Source: Astrothelium macrocarpum (Eukaryota > Ascomycota > Dothideomycetes > Trypetheliales > Trypetheliaceae). Taken from it: a DNA stretch of 64,000 nucleotides. A program made the translations under genes and the position numbers. This document shows, piece by piece, positions 1 to 12,668 of the stretch (within the stretch, counting starts at the first letter, position 1; each line of letters begins with the position of its first letter). The notes under the pieces are model-generated. The model searched no databases, had not been told where the DNA came from, and worked only from the letters and a program-made list of their open reading frames with translations. The DNA is taken from NCBI GenBank assembly GCA_021030915.1, contig JAGEMR010000059.1, positions 110,205-174,204 on the forward strand, read 5' to 3'.

Positions 1-2748
1 TATTGCTTGTATTTCCAAGCTTTCCGCCTCCTCCAATCGGCCTTGATTCCAATACGTCGATGCGAGGTTCAATTTACTGGTCAATGTGTCGAGATGCTGC
101 TCGCCGAGCGTGCTTGAACTCATGTGTAGCACTTGCCTTCTTAGCTCTTCTGCCTCTTGCCATCGCCCTTCATTGTAATACAAGTCGCCTAAAATATCGT
201 ATGCATCAATCTTCTGCTCTTCTAATAATCCACTGCTTCCACCCTGTCCTTTAAGTACGTCCGGGATGTGCGGTGTCAGTTCTCGTCGGAAATGAGGTTG
301 GTCTCCCTGCTCTAAGGTTTGCTTGCACGCAGCCAATATGAACAGGAGATACCAATGTTGCCACGGCTGACCCATATCGTGCTGTGTAGCGCGCCACTGA
401 ACGAGCTTGTGCATCGTCACACCAATCCAATGGCCCGACACCTCCTGTACGAGGCTATAACGAGCCAGGATCCGGATGCACTTGCGATACCAAAAGCTGT
501 CCCATTGATTGTTGTCATTTTTGATCAGCTTCCTCAGTCCAAAAGGGCATCTGTAACCATCATTGCTCATCCGCTGATCCACATGCTCAAATTTGAAGCT
601 CGCAAGACGAAAGATCTCTTCTTGAATGACAGAGCCTTTGAATTGCGCAAGAAATGCAAGAACGGAATTGAGATATAAGTCTGGGTAGCGACGTTCCAGC
701 ATATCCAGAGTAGTATCCCAGACTGTCCATACAGTCTTTTCCGTAGTTAGTAATCCAGGGAAATCTTGAGTCTTTAAAAGCTCATCCTGGTGTCTTTCAT
801 AATCTGATAGGTATCGCGTTAGGGCGTTCTCTCGGTCTGAATCATTATTACAATCGATCCCAATGTAGGCGCCGGCAAGGTCGACCGCGAGCGCCAAGCA
901 TCCTAGCCGCTGCGCCACTGAATCACATTTGAGGCAAATCATTTCTGAAGCCGAGTCTATATCCTGCCCAAGTCGTTGAAAAAGTAGGCTACGGGCTTCT
1001 GATGGAGACATGATGTCGACCTTGAGCTGCTCACATCGCCCGTCGAAGAGAATTTTTGTCTGCTCATCCCGACTAGTGACGATGACGCTCCCTCGTTTGC
1101 CCTTGGGAACTACATTTCTAAAGCCTTCAATAGGGTCATCTGCATTATCAATTATTACCAGCCATTCATCGGCGTTTTCGTCCCAGTTACGAAGCCAGCT
1201 AAGAACTGCATCGATTGCTCCAGAACCAACAAGGTTCCGCTGGCGGACATCGTTTTGGTCTACGACCAGTTGAAGTTCCTTGGCACATCGTTCAAAGCTG
1301 GATTGTGCTGTTTCTGAGTTCGTAGCATCGATCCATAAAATCGGGTTGAAGTGATCTTTATTCTGCTCCGCATACTTGAGCACCAGCTGTGTCTTACCCG
1401 CACCCCCAAGTCCATGGACTATGATCGCATGCGGTACATTGACTTTCTCATGACGTAGGCGCATCTTCTGGTCAAGCGCTTGAGACAATCCGATTCGCTC
1501 GGTATATGTCTGCACACTCTCCAACGGGATAGCATACCGGTTTCTAGGACTTTGCGAGAAAGATTTGACGACGTCTTTGAGTGCCCCGAGGATAAGCTGA
1601 TAGCTCTCGTCTCTTGAACCAAATTTGTTCAACCCTGAGTGATCAACCGAAAGGGGTACATTTCGAATTTTGGGTCCGTCATAAGTTGCCGAGGGTTCCC
1701 TCACACACTGTGGGTTATCGTAAGCACGTTATGACGGTGCTAATGACATTGACTTACAAACTGCTCCCATTGGTAGAACCAGAGTCGAAGAACTAGAGTA
1801 GGTCGCTCTTCAAAGAAGTTTATTACATGTAGCTGATGATCCACGCTTTGTACGAAGGTCCGATGGAGATCCAGCAACGAAGTCGAGTCATACTCTACTT
1901 CGCCGAGTATCGAGGCGTTCGAACCAAGTGGTCGTAAAGTTTGCGCAGCAAGCCGTCCCCACTGGCTCAAGCTTGATCCGCGGTGTGGGGTGCCCAAGAA
2001 GAGAATCGCTTTGGTGCATCTGGCAAGCTGTTGAAATTTTTGATTGGTATACGCTTGGACGAGTGCCTTCAACAGTCAATTGATTTTCGAAAACCAATGT
2101 CTTTAAATCCCACGTACTTGCTTGATTATAAGACCACCATAGCTGTATCCAACGAAGATCAAGACTCGTCCATGCTCCTACAACGAAATCATCAACACTG
2201 CATCTTCGTCGAATTGTAAATAAATCTTTCACCTCTTCCGATCGGCCAATTCCTGCCTGGACCCGTTCCAAAAGTCCAGTCCCAAGATTATAGAGTCGTG
2301 TTTGTACTGCATCTCTTTTCCAATATGAATCGTAGTTGTAAAAAAATATCCGCACATCTTTGTTGGCCTCCGTCTGAAGGTCGCTAGGAAGGACGTCCCG
2401 GACCCAATTTACACGTGGCTCGCTCGCCTGCGTTAGTGCAGATCCGCTGAGGCTTGTTTCGAGATCTTTCGCTTGCCACGTCGTGTCAGGATTCGATCCG
2501 AGGCCATGGACGAAGATAATGCTTAAATGCGTTAGCCATTGCTCCACGCTATGGTAAAATAGGACCTACTCGATTCCTTGCGGACGCGTAGAGAAGGTAT
2601 AATTTCCCACTGGAATAATCCCATATCCCGATTGAGGGGCCTGGTCGGCCCGTAACCGAGTCGGGATCCTCCTGGTCACGCGTTCGTAGAGCAGTAACAC
2701 GATGGAGACGAGGAAAATGGTGAGGTAAAGAAGCGTGGATCGCTCCAT
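1..2748 (-). CDS. NLR-like protein: membrane anchor + SesB-type alpha/beta hydrolase + NB-ARC + TPR (C-terminus beyond left edge)
   Basis: Inferred exons on the minus strand are 2748-2611, 2565-2233, 2177-2118, 2066-1758 and 1707 to beyond base 1. All joins are phase 0, with introns of 45-55 nt, giving 849 residues in the window. A hydrophobic anchor lies at residues 4-20. A hydrolase domain follows, with FVHGLGS (oxyanion side) and nucleophile elbow GYSYGG at 2150-2133. The NB-ARC ATPase has P-loop GLGGAGKT at 1413-1390, Walker B LVIIDNAD and a TSRD sensor. The last 90 or so residues are kinesin-light-chain-type TPRs (NEGRWQEAEELRRQVL, then NQGRLEEAESLE) that continue off the window. Fungal proteins of this plan are STAND receptors; the SesB domain is thought to be the effector. 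The ligand is unknown. The first 45-nt intron (GTGGGA...GAGTAG) is the weakest call; without it an in-frame TAG splits the anchor from the hydrolase. Confidence 0.85.
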
Positions 2749-3113
2749 GGGTGCCGGTCGGAGCCGCTCGAGCGGCTAATTGGGCTCAGACTGTGATCAA
2801 AGCCGTTTAGTCTACCGATTCATTTGCCAGGGATTACGAAGACTAGGGAGCTAGTAGTCTGGTTTTTGCTCGGCTTGGAATTGCACACGATAGAATGATT
2901 CTAGGGATGCTTATCCCATGGCCGAGAGGCAAGAAACCGAATAGCATAGCCGCACTGTTTGTCTTGCCATCACGGCGGCTATTACGGCTGCCTATGCTTC
3001 TGGGCCTCGATTGGCCGGAAGTCTCATGGATGTTTTAAAATTAGCGCTTCTTGTCGATGGTTTGCTTTATGCTCAAAGCTTCTACTTAAGGTACTGCAAA
3101 TGTCTCGATCGCG
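2749..3113. other. intergenic region between divergent genes
   Basis: Shared upstream region of the minus-strand NLR-like gene and the plus-strand two-helix membrane protein. I see no coding potential, repeat or clear TATA element here. Confidence 0.5.
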
Positions 3114-4085
3114 ATGGCTGACACCTACAATTCTCAAGTCCCATTTTCTAGCTCGTGCGCGCTCAATATAGATCGCTTGGTCATTCATGCAGATGAAAAG
3201 CTCGACTTTGATGCGCCAAAGACCTGCGGAGAGCTTGTTGATTACATTCCCGGAGATCCCTCTGTCAAGCTTGATCGTAATCACGTCTACCACTACCTTT
3301 CTCGTCAGCTTAGCACTCCACTTCTAGACGAGCTTTATGATCATCTTTGGTTAGTTGCAAGGCCGTCTGGTCGGAGTATAGATCCACTGCACGTTCAGAA
3401 ACTTCAAGGTCGTAATGTCGTCCCTTCGGAGGATCCCAGGCTTCATCTCACGTGGTACCGAGATACTATCTACGTAAAGCCTATTTCTGCGTGCTTGTTG
3501 AATCACCAATTCTGGGCATGTTATCTCTCAGGAGAGTCCGACTCGCACCGCATGGTGGCCACTGGTTTCCTACGATCCTACGCCTTGCTTATTCAATATC
3601 ACCTCGACTTCATTATAGCAAAGGAGTCGCATTTGATACCCGAGGACATGAATTGGATCAAATGGTCCAAATTCATGAGCAATTTTCGTGACTTGGATGA
3701 TGGGCAGGTTGCAGCACGTTATCATTATGGAAAATTACGTCTCTCACGGCTTAATTGGGCTGTGCGGATATTTCGTCCACGGCAATCAGCCAACACATGG
3801 TTTTACCAGCTTCCGTACTGGTCAATAAGCCGCTATATTCAACAAACGACGATTCCTCTCCTGTTCATATTTGCCAGCCTATCCCTTGTTCTTTCGTCAA
3901 TGCAAGTCATACTTGCCGTTCCTAACGAGACTAACAGTCGAAACATGACACGGGCGTTTTGGGGTTTTGGTATTTGCGTTTTGTTGTTGTCTGTCATGAC
4001 TTGGACCCTTTTGCTTGGTATTCCGTTGCTGGTTTTGGCATGGCAACTGTCTTGGGGGTATCAGAAGCGGCATGAGAGGAGATGA
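3114..4085 (+). CDS. fungal-specific protein with two C-terminal membrane helices
   Basis: A single-exon frame of 323 residues from a proper ATG. The first 235 residues are soluble, with several aromatic-rich stretches (LTWYRDTIYVKP, HQFWACYL, YHLDFIIAKESHLIP). Two long hydrophobic segments follow near the C-terminus, at about 247-269 and 283-312, separated by a short loop carrying two NxT-type sites, and the protein ends in a basic tail. The layout resembles an uncharacterised fungal membrane-protein family (possibly the one called DUF6601), but that name is from memory and unverified. No catalytic motif is visible. It is divergent from the NLR-like gene to its left. Confidence 0.7.
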   Translation: MADTYNSQVPFSSSCALNIDRLVIHADEKLDFDAPKTCGELVDYIPGDPSVKLDRNHVYHYLSRQLSTPLLDELYDHLWLVARPSGRSIDPLHVQKLQGRNVVPSEDPRLHLTWYRDTIYVKPISACLLNHQFWACYLSGESDSHRMVATGFLRSYALLIQYHLDFIIAKESHLIPEDMNWIKWSKFMSNFRDLDDGQVAARYHYGKLRLSRLNWAVRIFRPRQSANTWFYQLPYWSISRYIQQTTIPLLFIFASLSLVLSSMQVILAVPNETNSRNMTRAFWGFGICVLLLSVMTWTLLLGIPLLVLAWQLSWGYQKRHERR

Positions 4086-4365
4086 TGATTCATTTTCAAA
4101 ATGCCAAACAAAACAACGTGATATAATTTCCACACGCGCAAAGAGATAAGTCTTGCGTGAGGATAGCCAAAGCATGTATGCTTGCAGTTTTCAAGGCTGA
4201 AATTAACTTGATCTCATGCTAATACAATCAGCATATCACAAGAGCGTTGATATGCTGAACACACACTATGCTTGTGTTTGCAAATGACTTACTGAACACA
4301 GAGGTCATTGATATTGTTAATCAAATACGTTACCATTTCTAGAACACCTTACTCACGGCTACAAA

Positions 4366-4921
4366 ATGCTTTTCGATGACACATCCCCGAAATCCGCCAG
4401 GCAGATGTGGTCAGCCATTAGCTTACGAACAAATATTCAATCAAGCTGTTTGAGCATTGGACTAATATCCTACTGTTTCGTTACGATGTGGGACTGGAAC
4501 TATTATCTTGAGCAACAATGGTCTCAAGTTTCCATATCACTTGGGATTGAATACGCTGCGCCGCAATCCAGACCCTACTGCGCCTTGCTAGGATGAGCGG
4601 CTCCTCTGGCGTGCCCAGAATTATGATAATGGGCTTCAAGAGCTTCGCGCACGCAATATGAGACCTTCTTTAGTTGTCCTGTATTCTCATCGATGCTCAA
4701 GCTTTATGTTCTGGGTAGATACTTCTGACGAGCTGTATAAGCCGCGTCTTTCGTCACCAGACTTGCTCCGACCCGAACGCATAAAACAGCTTAGAATGCG
4801 ACTGGAGGAACGTGAAGCCTACTGTAAATCCGCCTTTGGGGAATATACCGGCGATGATACCCCAGCTTACGCTATACCTTACTCAGTAGGTGCTACTAGG
4901 AGAGACCGGGACAGTGTATAA
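4366..4921 (+). pseudogene. possible decayed gene, family not recognised
   Basis: Protein-like pieces lie in different frames. Around 4440-4510 one frame reads FEHWTNILLFRYDVGLELL and then stops. From about 4600 another reads LLWRAQNYDNGLQELRARN and runs open to the stop at 4919-4921, through a stretch ending LRMRLEEREAYCKSAFGEY. The pieces look like one former coding sequence broken by stops and frame changes, but an unannotated intron structure is possible. I recognise no domain. The flanks at 4086-4365 and 4922-5398 are low-complexity, A/T-leaning sequence with nothing else I can support. Confidence 0.3.
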
Positions 4922-5398
4922 TTTAGATTGGATGAGAAACGATCATATACCAAGTTACCCTTGGCGATCGGGGTGACAAAAGAAACATTACATTTTCTTG
5001 GACATTTCCATATCACATGGATTTGACTCATTGGTTATTTTATCCAAAACAAACATGCTTTAGCATTACATTGAAAACCGTTTTTACCATACAGTAATTA
5101 TTTTCATGTTTGAATTGAGTTTAACGACAGTTACTGAAGTTTGATAGCGATTACAAATTACCTCGGGTGGCACTACTTTAGTCACCAACGCCACCCCCTG
5201 TTTGTAGGTCCGAGCGTAGGTAGCTTACCTTACGCTCTTGACCTCCACGGATCCAGGTTGACCTTTTCCCCTTCACAATTCACCTTTATAAACTGGGCCG
5301 GCTGCGGGCTCCCAAGCGGAAGATCAAGGTTCTACTCTTGAGGATTACGGCTGGAAAGAGGGAAAGCGACATGCCTCTGCTCGGACTTGGCAGGCAGG

Positions 5399-8300
5399 AT
5401 GGCGCGCCCACAGCTCACAGGGACGATCCCGGCTCTTACTAGCAACATCCAGCTTCCATCCAACATCAACCAAATCCAATCAACCAGGTATGGTCTTCGC
5501 ATATCAAGAATGCGCGGAGTTCGTTCTTAGTAATGACATAGTTCCGTGTCCAACCATGCCTTTATTAAGGCGCTGAAGGACCAGGAGCAGGATCTGACGG
5601 CATTTGAGCTGGCATTTTTCAAGCGTCACGCAAATGCAGGGCCAGAAGTCATTCTTCAGGAGGCTCGGTCTTTTGATCGCCAGCAATCGAAATCTAGCCG
5701 ACTCAGCCAATGTGCCCAAAGAATTACTCCTTTCCTCAATGCAATTGTCCAGCTGAATAGCATCATAGGAGGTCTGATACAGTTCGCGCCGGATCCGGCA
5801 TCACTCGTATGGGGTGGTGTTCTTTCAGTTATACAGCTCGTGATACAGTTCTCTACCTATTTCGAAAATATTCTCCAACAGTTCGAGCTAATTGGTAGTG
5901 TCTTACGTCCACTCACCAAATATTCCCCAACGATGTATAAAGATAACCAAGCCGTTCAAGAGGCGCTTGCTGCAATGTATGGTGATGTCTTGAAATTTTG
6001 CAGAATTGTCATGTCTATCTTTGTAAATAAGAAAGGCCAGAAGAAGGCTGGATTTCGAGTATTTGCCCATCAAGCTTGGAAGCCATTTGCGACAGAGTTC
6101 GGCGACGTCCAGACATTGTTTGAGCAGCATGTCAAAGAAGTGGAGAGGGAAATGAAGGTGGTTGACCGTTACGTTCTCCACGCCGGGACTCAGAGTCAGG
6201 CAGCTTACCAAACCAAAAGTCTTCTACAGATAGACGGAATACGCATGCTCACGGAAGAGAACGCTAAAGAAGCTCGGGAAAACAGACGTCGAGCAATTTT
6301 AAATTGGATTTCCAAACTCAATTTCAAGAGCGCACACGAAAAGGCATGCCAATCGCGGTACGGTTCCACTGGATCATGGCTATTGGCTAATCCTATTTTC
6401 GAACAATGGTGCAAGTCGCCTGTCTCAGCTCTACTATGGTGCAACGGGAAACCTGGATCAGGGAAGACAATACTGGCATCTGTTGTTTTGGAACACATTC
6501 GCAGTGCCACTGGCGACACTGAAGTCGTTGCATTCGCTTATTGTGATTCTCGACAGCAAGAACATTGCCAAAGTCAAAGCATTGCTGCTAGCTTGTTGCA
6601 GCAAGTATGCGCCAAGCATGCCGCTCTCTTGGAGCTCGTTGGAAAATTGTACGACAAGCTTCAAGACGAAGGAGTTCCAGACATGACATGGTCAGAGCTC
6701 AAGACTCTCCTCCTAGAAATTCCAGCAATTTGCAAAAATGTGACAATTCTCCTTGATGGACTTGACGAGTGCGACGATTGCGAGGTTATGTGTGAACTTT
6801 TAGAGCAATTGACACAGGCCTCAAGTGGGGTTTGCAAATTATTCATAACAAGCAGGTCTGAAAATCGAACAATCAAGAGATTCCTTGGCAATTATCCTAC
6901 TGTAGTCCTTGAGGAAGCTGTAGTTGCACATGATATTCGATCTTTTGTTGATGCAGAAGTTGCGGCTCTTTCTCAAGGCGGCAAACTCTGCACAATGAGC
7001 GACACACTCAAATTGGAGATAGCTGACATGCTTGTCAAAAAGGCAGAGGGGATGTTTCTGTGGGTCCGGTTCCAAATAGAAACTCTCTGCGCACAATCGT
7101 CGGACAAAGAGATCCGGGACGCTCTACTTGCCCTCCCTTATGGTCTTGACAAGGTCTACAAGCGATCATTCGAGCTGATTAATAGGCAACTTCCGGCACA
7201 GAAGGCTCTTGCAAGAAAGGTCTTAATGTGGACGCTGCATGCAAGACGATCACTGAGAATGTGGGAGCTCGTTGAGGCATTGGCGGTAGTTCCAGACTCG
7301 AGGGCAACCGACAAAAGCAGCAAAATTAACGATGTGTCAGTCATAACTTCCGCGTGTGCCGATCTTATTACGGTGGATAAGACCTGGACCGTGCAGTTCC
7401 CTCATTCTTCCGTTCGGGACTTTTTACTATCAGAAGAAGTCCAACATAGTGAGCTTCTGGGCGACATAGTGACCCAGAGTTTGACTGCCAATCTCCAAAT
7501 CGGCCAAACTTGTCTGTCTTATTTACTCTATGATAGCATGAGTGTCACTGCCATATCAACAACGACAGAAGCGCAAACATTCTTTCTTGCTAATCCCTTC
7601 GTTGACTATGCTTCCAACAATTGGGCAGACCATATCCGTGGACAAGGGGAGAAGGTTCTGGAACGCCCTTTGCTACAATTGTTGCAGAAAGATGAAGCTG
7701 CTGATTTTCGTTTGACATGGAACCAGCTCGCTTTCGATTATAGCGGCTCCGATACTAATCAGGTCTTTAGTGAGAATTCAAGTCCACTCGAGATTGCCAT
7801 ACAAGAGAGACTTGAACACATCGTCACAAAACTTCCAAGAACACAACTGGACATGGAAAAAAGAAACCGCGAAGGCTACACACCCCTCATGGTTGCGGTG
7901 CAAAACGGCTCAGAAGCAATTGTAAGATATCTCATAAGTCAAGGCGCTGATGTGTCACAAATGGGACCCAAGGGCAACACAGCTCTTCATTTCGCTGCGC
8001 GGGAAGGGCGCGATAATCTCATCGAGGTTCTTGTCTCCGCAGGGGCGAAGCTGGAGGCCAAAAATGATACCGAGTCAACGATATACTATGTTGCGGCCCT
8101 CAATGGCCACCTGGACTTCCTGAGCAAAGTCTTTGAATTCGAAACGGATATCGAAAGAATACAGCGTGCTTGTGGCTGGTCACTAGAGGGTGCGATTGCT
8201 GGAGGTCACAATTCAGTATTCAATCAACTGCTGGATATGAGAGTGGATGTCAACGATATTCCTGATGGATTTCACTGGACACTCCTTTTCTATGCAGTTC

Positions 8301-11300
8301 AGCAAAATCAACTCGACATGACAGAACGTCTAATTAGTGCAGGGGCGGATGTGAATTGGCAAAAGGATACAGGATCCCCAAATGCCGTGACAGAAGCAGC
8401 AGCACATGGAAATATGCCAATGGTGAAATTACTACTTGGCTCTGGCGCGGATACATCAGTTCGAAAAGACAGGCCATCGATTCTACATTGGTCGGCAGCA
8501 TCGAAGAATGCCGAAACAGTTCGCTGGGCGCTGAGTAAGGGATTCGATGTAAATTACCATTCATCAAAGACGTCAACCCCTTTGATTTGGGCTGCCCAGG
8601 AGCAGGGAAATGCCGAAGTTGTGACAGAACTACTTCATGCAGGTGCGGATGTCGACATAAGATCTCACACTCAAGATATCAGTCCTCTACACTTTGCTGC
8701 TCAATTGGGACAGTACGATGTGGTTGCTTTGCTTTTAGATGCAGGTGCAGATATTCAAGCACAAGGCATAGAAAAGTGGACACCACTCATTGTTGCATCG
8801 CAGAATGGTCATCTTCGAGTTGTTGAACAATTGCTTGCAGCTGGTGCTCAGGTTAACGTACAGGACAGTGATGGAAAGTCTGCACTAATTAGAGCTAGTC
8901 AATGGGGTCATCCACTGGTGGTGGATGTGCTAATCAGAGAGAAAGCTGATCTCGACACCCAAGACGTCAATGGTCATTCTGCGCTCTTTTTTGCTGCGGA
9001 TGAAAATCGGGTGGATATCGTGCATACTCTTTTGGCCGCAGGTGCTAATGCCAATACACAGAGTCGTTCTGGTTATAGTGCACTCATGGCTGCCTCGGAG
9101 ATCGGGCATCTAGCTGTTGCGGAGGATCTCATCGCATTCAACGCCATTGTCGACTTGCAAGACAGATCGGCAAGAAGTGCCCTGTATTTCGCTGTATCCT
9201 CAGGCCACGTTGGCATTGTCCGCTGTCTACTTGACTCCAAAGCTTCTGCTAATATTCAGGCAGATGATGGTAAGCCATACTGTGTCTTTTTTAGGCTACT
9301 GGTATAGGTAACTTTTCGTTCGACATGCTAACGTACTGTAGGCAAGACACCTTTGATGATGGCCGCGACAAATGGACATGATGATATTGCAAAGTTGCTA
9401 CTTGTTGCTTCGGCAGATGCTCAACTACGTGATGCCAACGGAACAACGGCACTCAATTTCGCGGCGGCAAACGGGCATATCGAGGTTGTCAAAAGGCTCC
9501 TGGATTTTCATGGAACAATCAATCTCCAAAACCGACAGGGTCTTACAGCTTTACACGAGGCCGTATTGTGTGGTCACGCGGATGTTGTGCGATTGATCCT
9601 TGAAACTGGAGCCGACGTCAATCTTGCTGCTGACAACGACGGAAACCCGTGCTCAGTATTGCAATCGGCAATAGCTCTGGGGAAACTTGAAATTGTGAAG
9701 GATCTTCTTCGTCACAATGCAGTACTACACGGATTGACATTGCCCACACCGAATATGCTTCAAATTGCGACATTATTCGATTCCATTGAGCTTGTACCTT
9801 TCTTTGCCGAAACTGATGATATCAATTCAGGCATGGAAATTGAAAGTCCTCCTCTAAGGATTGCTGCTTATAATGGTTCTTTCCAAACAGCGAAGTGGCT
9901 GATTGACGCTGGAGCTGATGTCAACCGTGTGGACAACTTAGGAGCTACGCCTTTATTTCTTGCTGTTCTACAGGGATTCGAGAATATGGTCCGGTTGCTT
10001 TGTGAGCAAGGAGCGAAAGTTAATACTCAGTTGCCGGATCATACGTACGCCTTGCACTATGCAGCTATTAATGGGCATGAACAAATTGTATCGACTCTAT
10101 TGGAATTTGGCTCCGATGTCGACAAAGCCAACGAAAATGGCCTGACGCCTCTTGCTGGTGCTGTAGAACAAAACCATGGCAATATAGTGCGGATGCTTTG
10201 CAGAGCCGGCGCCAATGCCGAACAGTACGACAGCGACAAGATAGGGTTATTGAAACATGCCGCAACTCTTGGATGCAAAGATTCTCTCAATGCACTTCTA
10301 GAATTTGAGCCGAACGTTAACGCGGCTGATAGGGTGGGCTTCACGGCGTTGATCGAAGCTGCAATAGGAGGGCACATAGAGATTGTCCAAGCGCTGTTAT
10401 CCGGCGGTGCGGATCACTCATTACCTTGCACAGAGGGTTGGACTGCCCTGGGATTTGCAGTGGTCAACAATCATGCTAATGTTGTAAGGCATTTGATTGA
10501 CGCAGGTGGAGATATACACAACCCTATAGCAGGCTCTCCAGGTCGTACATGCTTACACTTAGCCGCTTCGGAAGGCTTACTGGACATGATTGAAGTCTTG
10601 CTGCAGAATGGTGCAATATCAGACTTAGAAGTGATGACGCCCGAACTTGAAACACCTTTGATTCTAGCATGCATTGAAGGGAAAGATGAGGTTGTCGATC
10701 GTCTAGTCTCTCTTGGTGCCAACATCGAAGCTCGCTACAGGGATTCTGGCACTCCATTGCACGGTGCAGCATATTCCGGCCATTTAGCTGTCGTTAGCAT
10801 GCTTCTACGTGCTGGAGCAAACTCATTAGCACTGACCTCCAATCAAGAGACAGCATTGCATACTGCAGTAAATGGTGAAGAGTCGAATAATGTGGAAGTC
10901 GTAAGCATCATCTCGGCACTCATTGAATACCACGCTGATGTCAACGCACAAACCAAAATGGGCCGGACCGCTTTGTTTCAAGCTTGTGCGCGTGGAATTC
11001 AAGAGATTGTTGTCGAGCTCCTGAGCTCCAATGCAGATCCAAACATAGCTGATGACAACGGAATGGTGTCTCTGCACCCGGCCGCCGAATTTGGGCATGA
11101 AGCCGTAGTACAGGCTTTGTTAGACAGCGGAGCGGACGTCAACACACTATCTACTAAGAAATTCACCCCACTTCACTTCGCTTCATCGCGTGGACACGCG
11201 TTATCAGCAAAGCTTCTTATATCGCAAGGAGCAAACGTTTCAATTCAAGGCCCTAGCAACGAGACTCCTGTCCATTTCGCAGCTGCCAACGGTCATGATG

Positions 11301-12241
11301 AGATTCTAGTCTTGTTGCTGGAATCTGGCGCAGCTGTCAATCCGCAAAGTGCCTCCGGTTGTACGCCTCTCCACTTTGCTGCATCCTCGGGCCATGAGAA
11401 AACCGTTCGTTTGCTTCTTGATCACCAAGCTGACATCGATATCCCGTCTGATACGAGAATCTTGGCACTTCATGACGCTGTCATGGTGGGAAGTATCGAG
11501 ATTGTCCGACAGCTGGTTGAAGCTGGTGCCAATGTTAACGCTGTCGACCTTAGACATCGTTCCACGCTACAAATGGCCGCGAGCCGCGGCTACATTGATA
11601 TTGCCCGCTTCTTGATCGCTAATGGAGCCGATCCCAGTTGTCTTGACTGTCACGGTCGATCCTGTCTAGATTATGCAGCTACAGGCGCAATCGATCTAGG
11701 TTGCGAATCCGATGGGGTTCCGGCAGTTGAGAAGCAAACCCGCCTTAAAAGGACTATTGTATCCTTGATCGAAAAACTGCTGGACGCGAAACTTGACCAT
11801 GCTGAGAAGAGTACTGAATTCGAGTTGCTTGGTCGCGCATATCTATTCTCAACCGATGTAGAAGCCTGGGAGGCTGCTGTTTGCTTTGAGCAGGGAATCA
11901 CAGTGCAGGAGCAGGGAAAGATGCAGCATTCGGCGTACTGTGATAATTGTACAGAGAAGAAAAACATGGAAGGCATCAGATATGTCTGCCGATCTTGTGA
12001 AGAATGCGATCTGTGCAAAGATTGCCACGACCTCTACAGCGAGGGGAAACTCACGACTCCTTCCTGCAAAGGGCATACATTCCTTGCAGTTCCTCGGGAC
12101 GTATGGGACACACTTGCTCCCGGTGCGGTTTTACCCGATGGCACGACGTTAAACCAATGGCTGCAGAAGCAGTACAGACGATGGGTACCTCCGTTGTCAA
12201 GATTTTCTCGAAGTCTACCATTCTTAACCAAACGATCTTAG
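5399..12241 (+). CDS. NACHT-ankyrin-ZZ NLR-like receptor
   Basis: Exons are 5399-5487, 5542-9269 and 9342-12241; introns are 54 and 72 nt, the second with branch site GCTAAC; total about 2,238 residues. The first exon is inferred because the long frame has an in-frame TGA at 5534-5536 and no early ATG. Domains in order: a helical N-terminal region typical of fungal STAND proteins (to about residue 290); NACHT NTPase with P-loop GKPGSGKT (codons from 6446) and Walker B LLDGLDECDD; a winged-helix-like region (RSLRMWELVEALAVVP); about 38 ankyrin repeats from about base 7,866 to 11,690, most of the form TPLHxAAxxGHxxVVxLLLxxGADV; and a C-terminal ZZ zinc finger (CDNC, CRSC, CDLC, CKGH pattern, about 11940-12075). 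A nucleotide-switched oligomerising receptor is the family expectation; what it senses is unknown. No stops interrupt the frame. It is transcribed away from the left-edge NLR gene. Confidence 0.85.
5488..5541 (+). other. inferred first intron of the NACHT-ankyrin gene
   Basis: Donor CAG|GTATGG and acceptor ACATAG join an ATG exon (5399-5487) in phase 2 to the long frame. The join supplies the missing start codon; otherwise the frame could only begin at a GTG, which is not normal for a nuclear gene. Confidence 0.6.
9270..9341 (+). other. intron inside the ankyrin-repeat array
   Basis: Donor G|GTAAGC and acceptor CTGTAG, with branch site ATGCTAACG at about 9326-9334. Joining the exons restores the repeat across the boundary: ADDG from one side and KTPLMMAA from the other. 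Confidence 0.9.
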
Positions 12242-12668
12242 CAGCAACCCTAACAAATAACGGCGAAGCGGATGTTCGTTCACTTCTTGGCCATGGAGTA
12301 GATGTTGACAGAAAGTGTCCAAAGGTCGAAGCTTCATAAAGAGTACTCAAAGATACCGTACTGCTACTCGTAGAGAAGGGAACAGGTGTCGACTCTAGGA
12401 AGCATTATAAATCGCATTTGCAATCGCTATATTGCTTTGTCATGCAATTGGATGTCGTTGCTCTACCATGAATAGATAATTCAACTTGAACGATCAATTC
12501 ACTTGGGAATCTACGCCCCTCTGGGTTGCTGCTGCTTACGGCAATGGGGGAGAGGTCGATATATTCCTCCATAACGGTGCTAAGCCACAGGATATGGGAC
12601 CTTGCGTATTAATTTTCCCAGAATGTGCAAGCACAAGGTTCTGGGCAGAAGTTATACCACTCCAATAG
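12242..12668 (+). pseudogene. degenerate ankyrin-repeat remnants
   Basis: Immediately after the stop of the NACHT-ankyrin gene, another frame (12240-12339) reads ILAATLTNNGEADVRSLLGH and then a GVDVD motif. At 12486-12600 a second piece reads STPLWVAAAYGNGGEVDIFL then HNGAKPQ. Both match the ankyrin consensus but are short and separated by stops. They are best read as debris of a longer or duplicated array. Confidence 0.55.
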
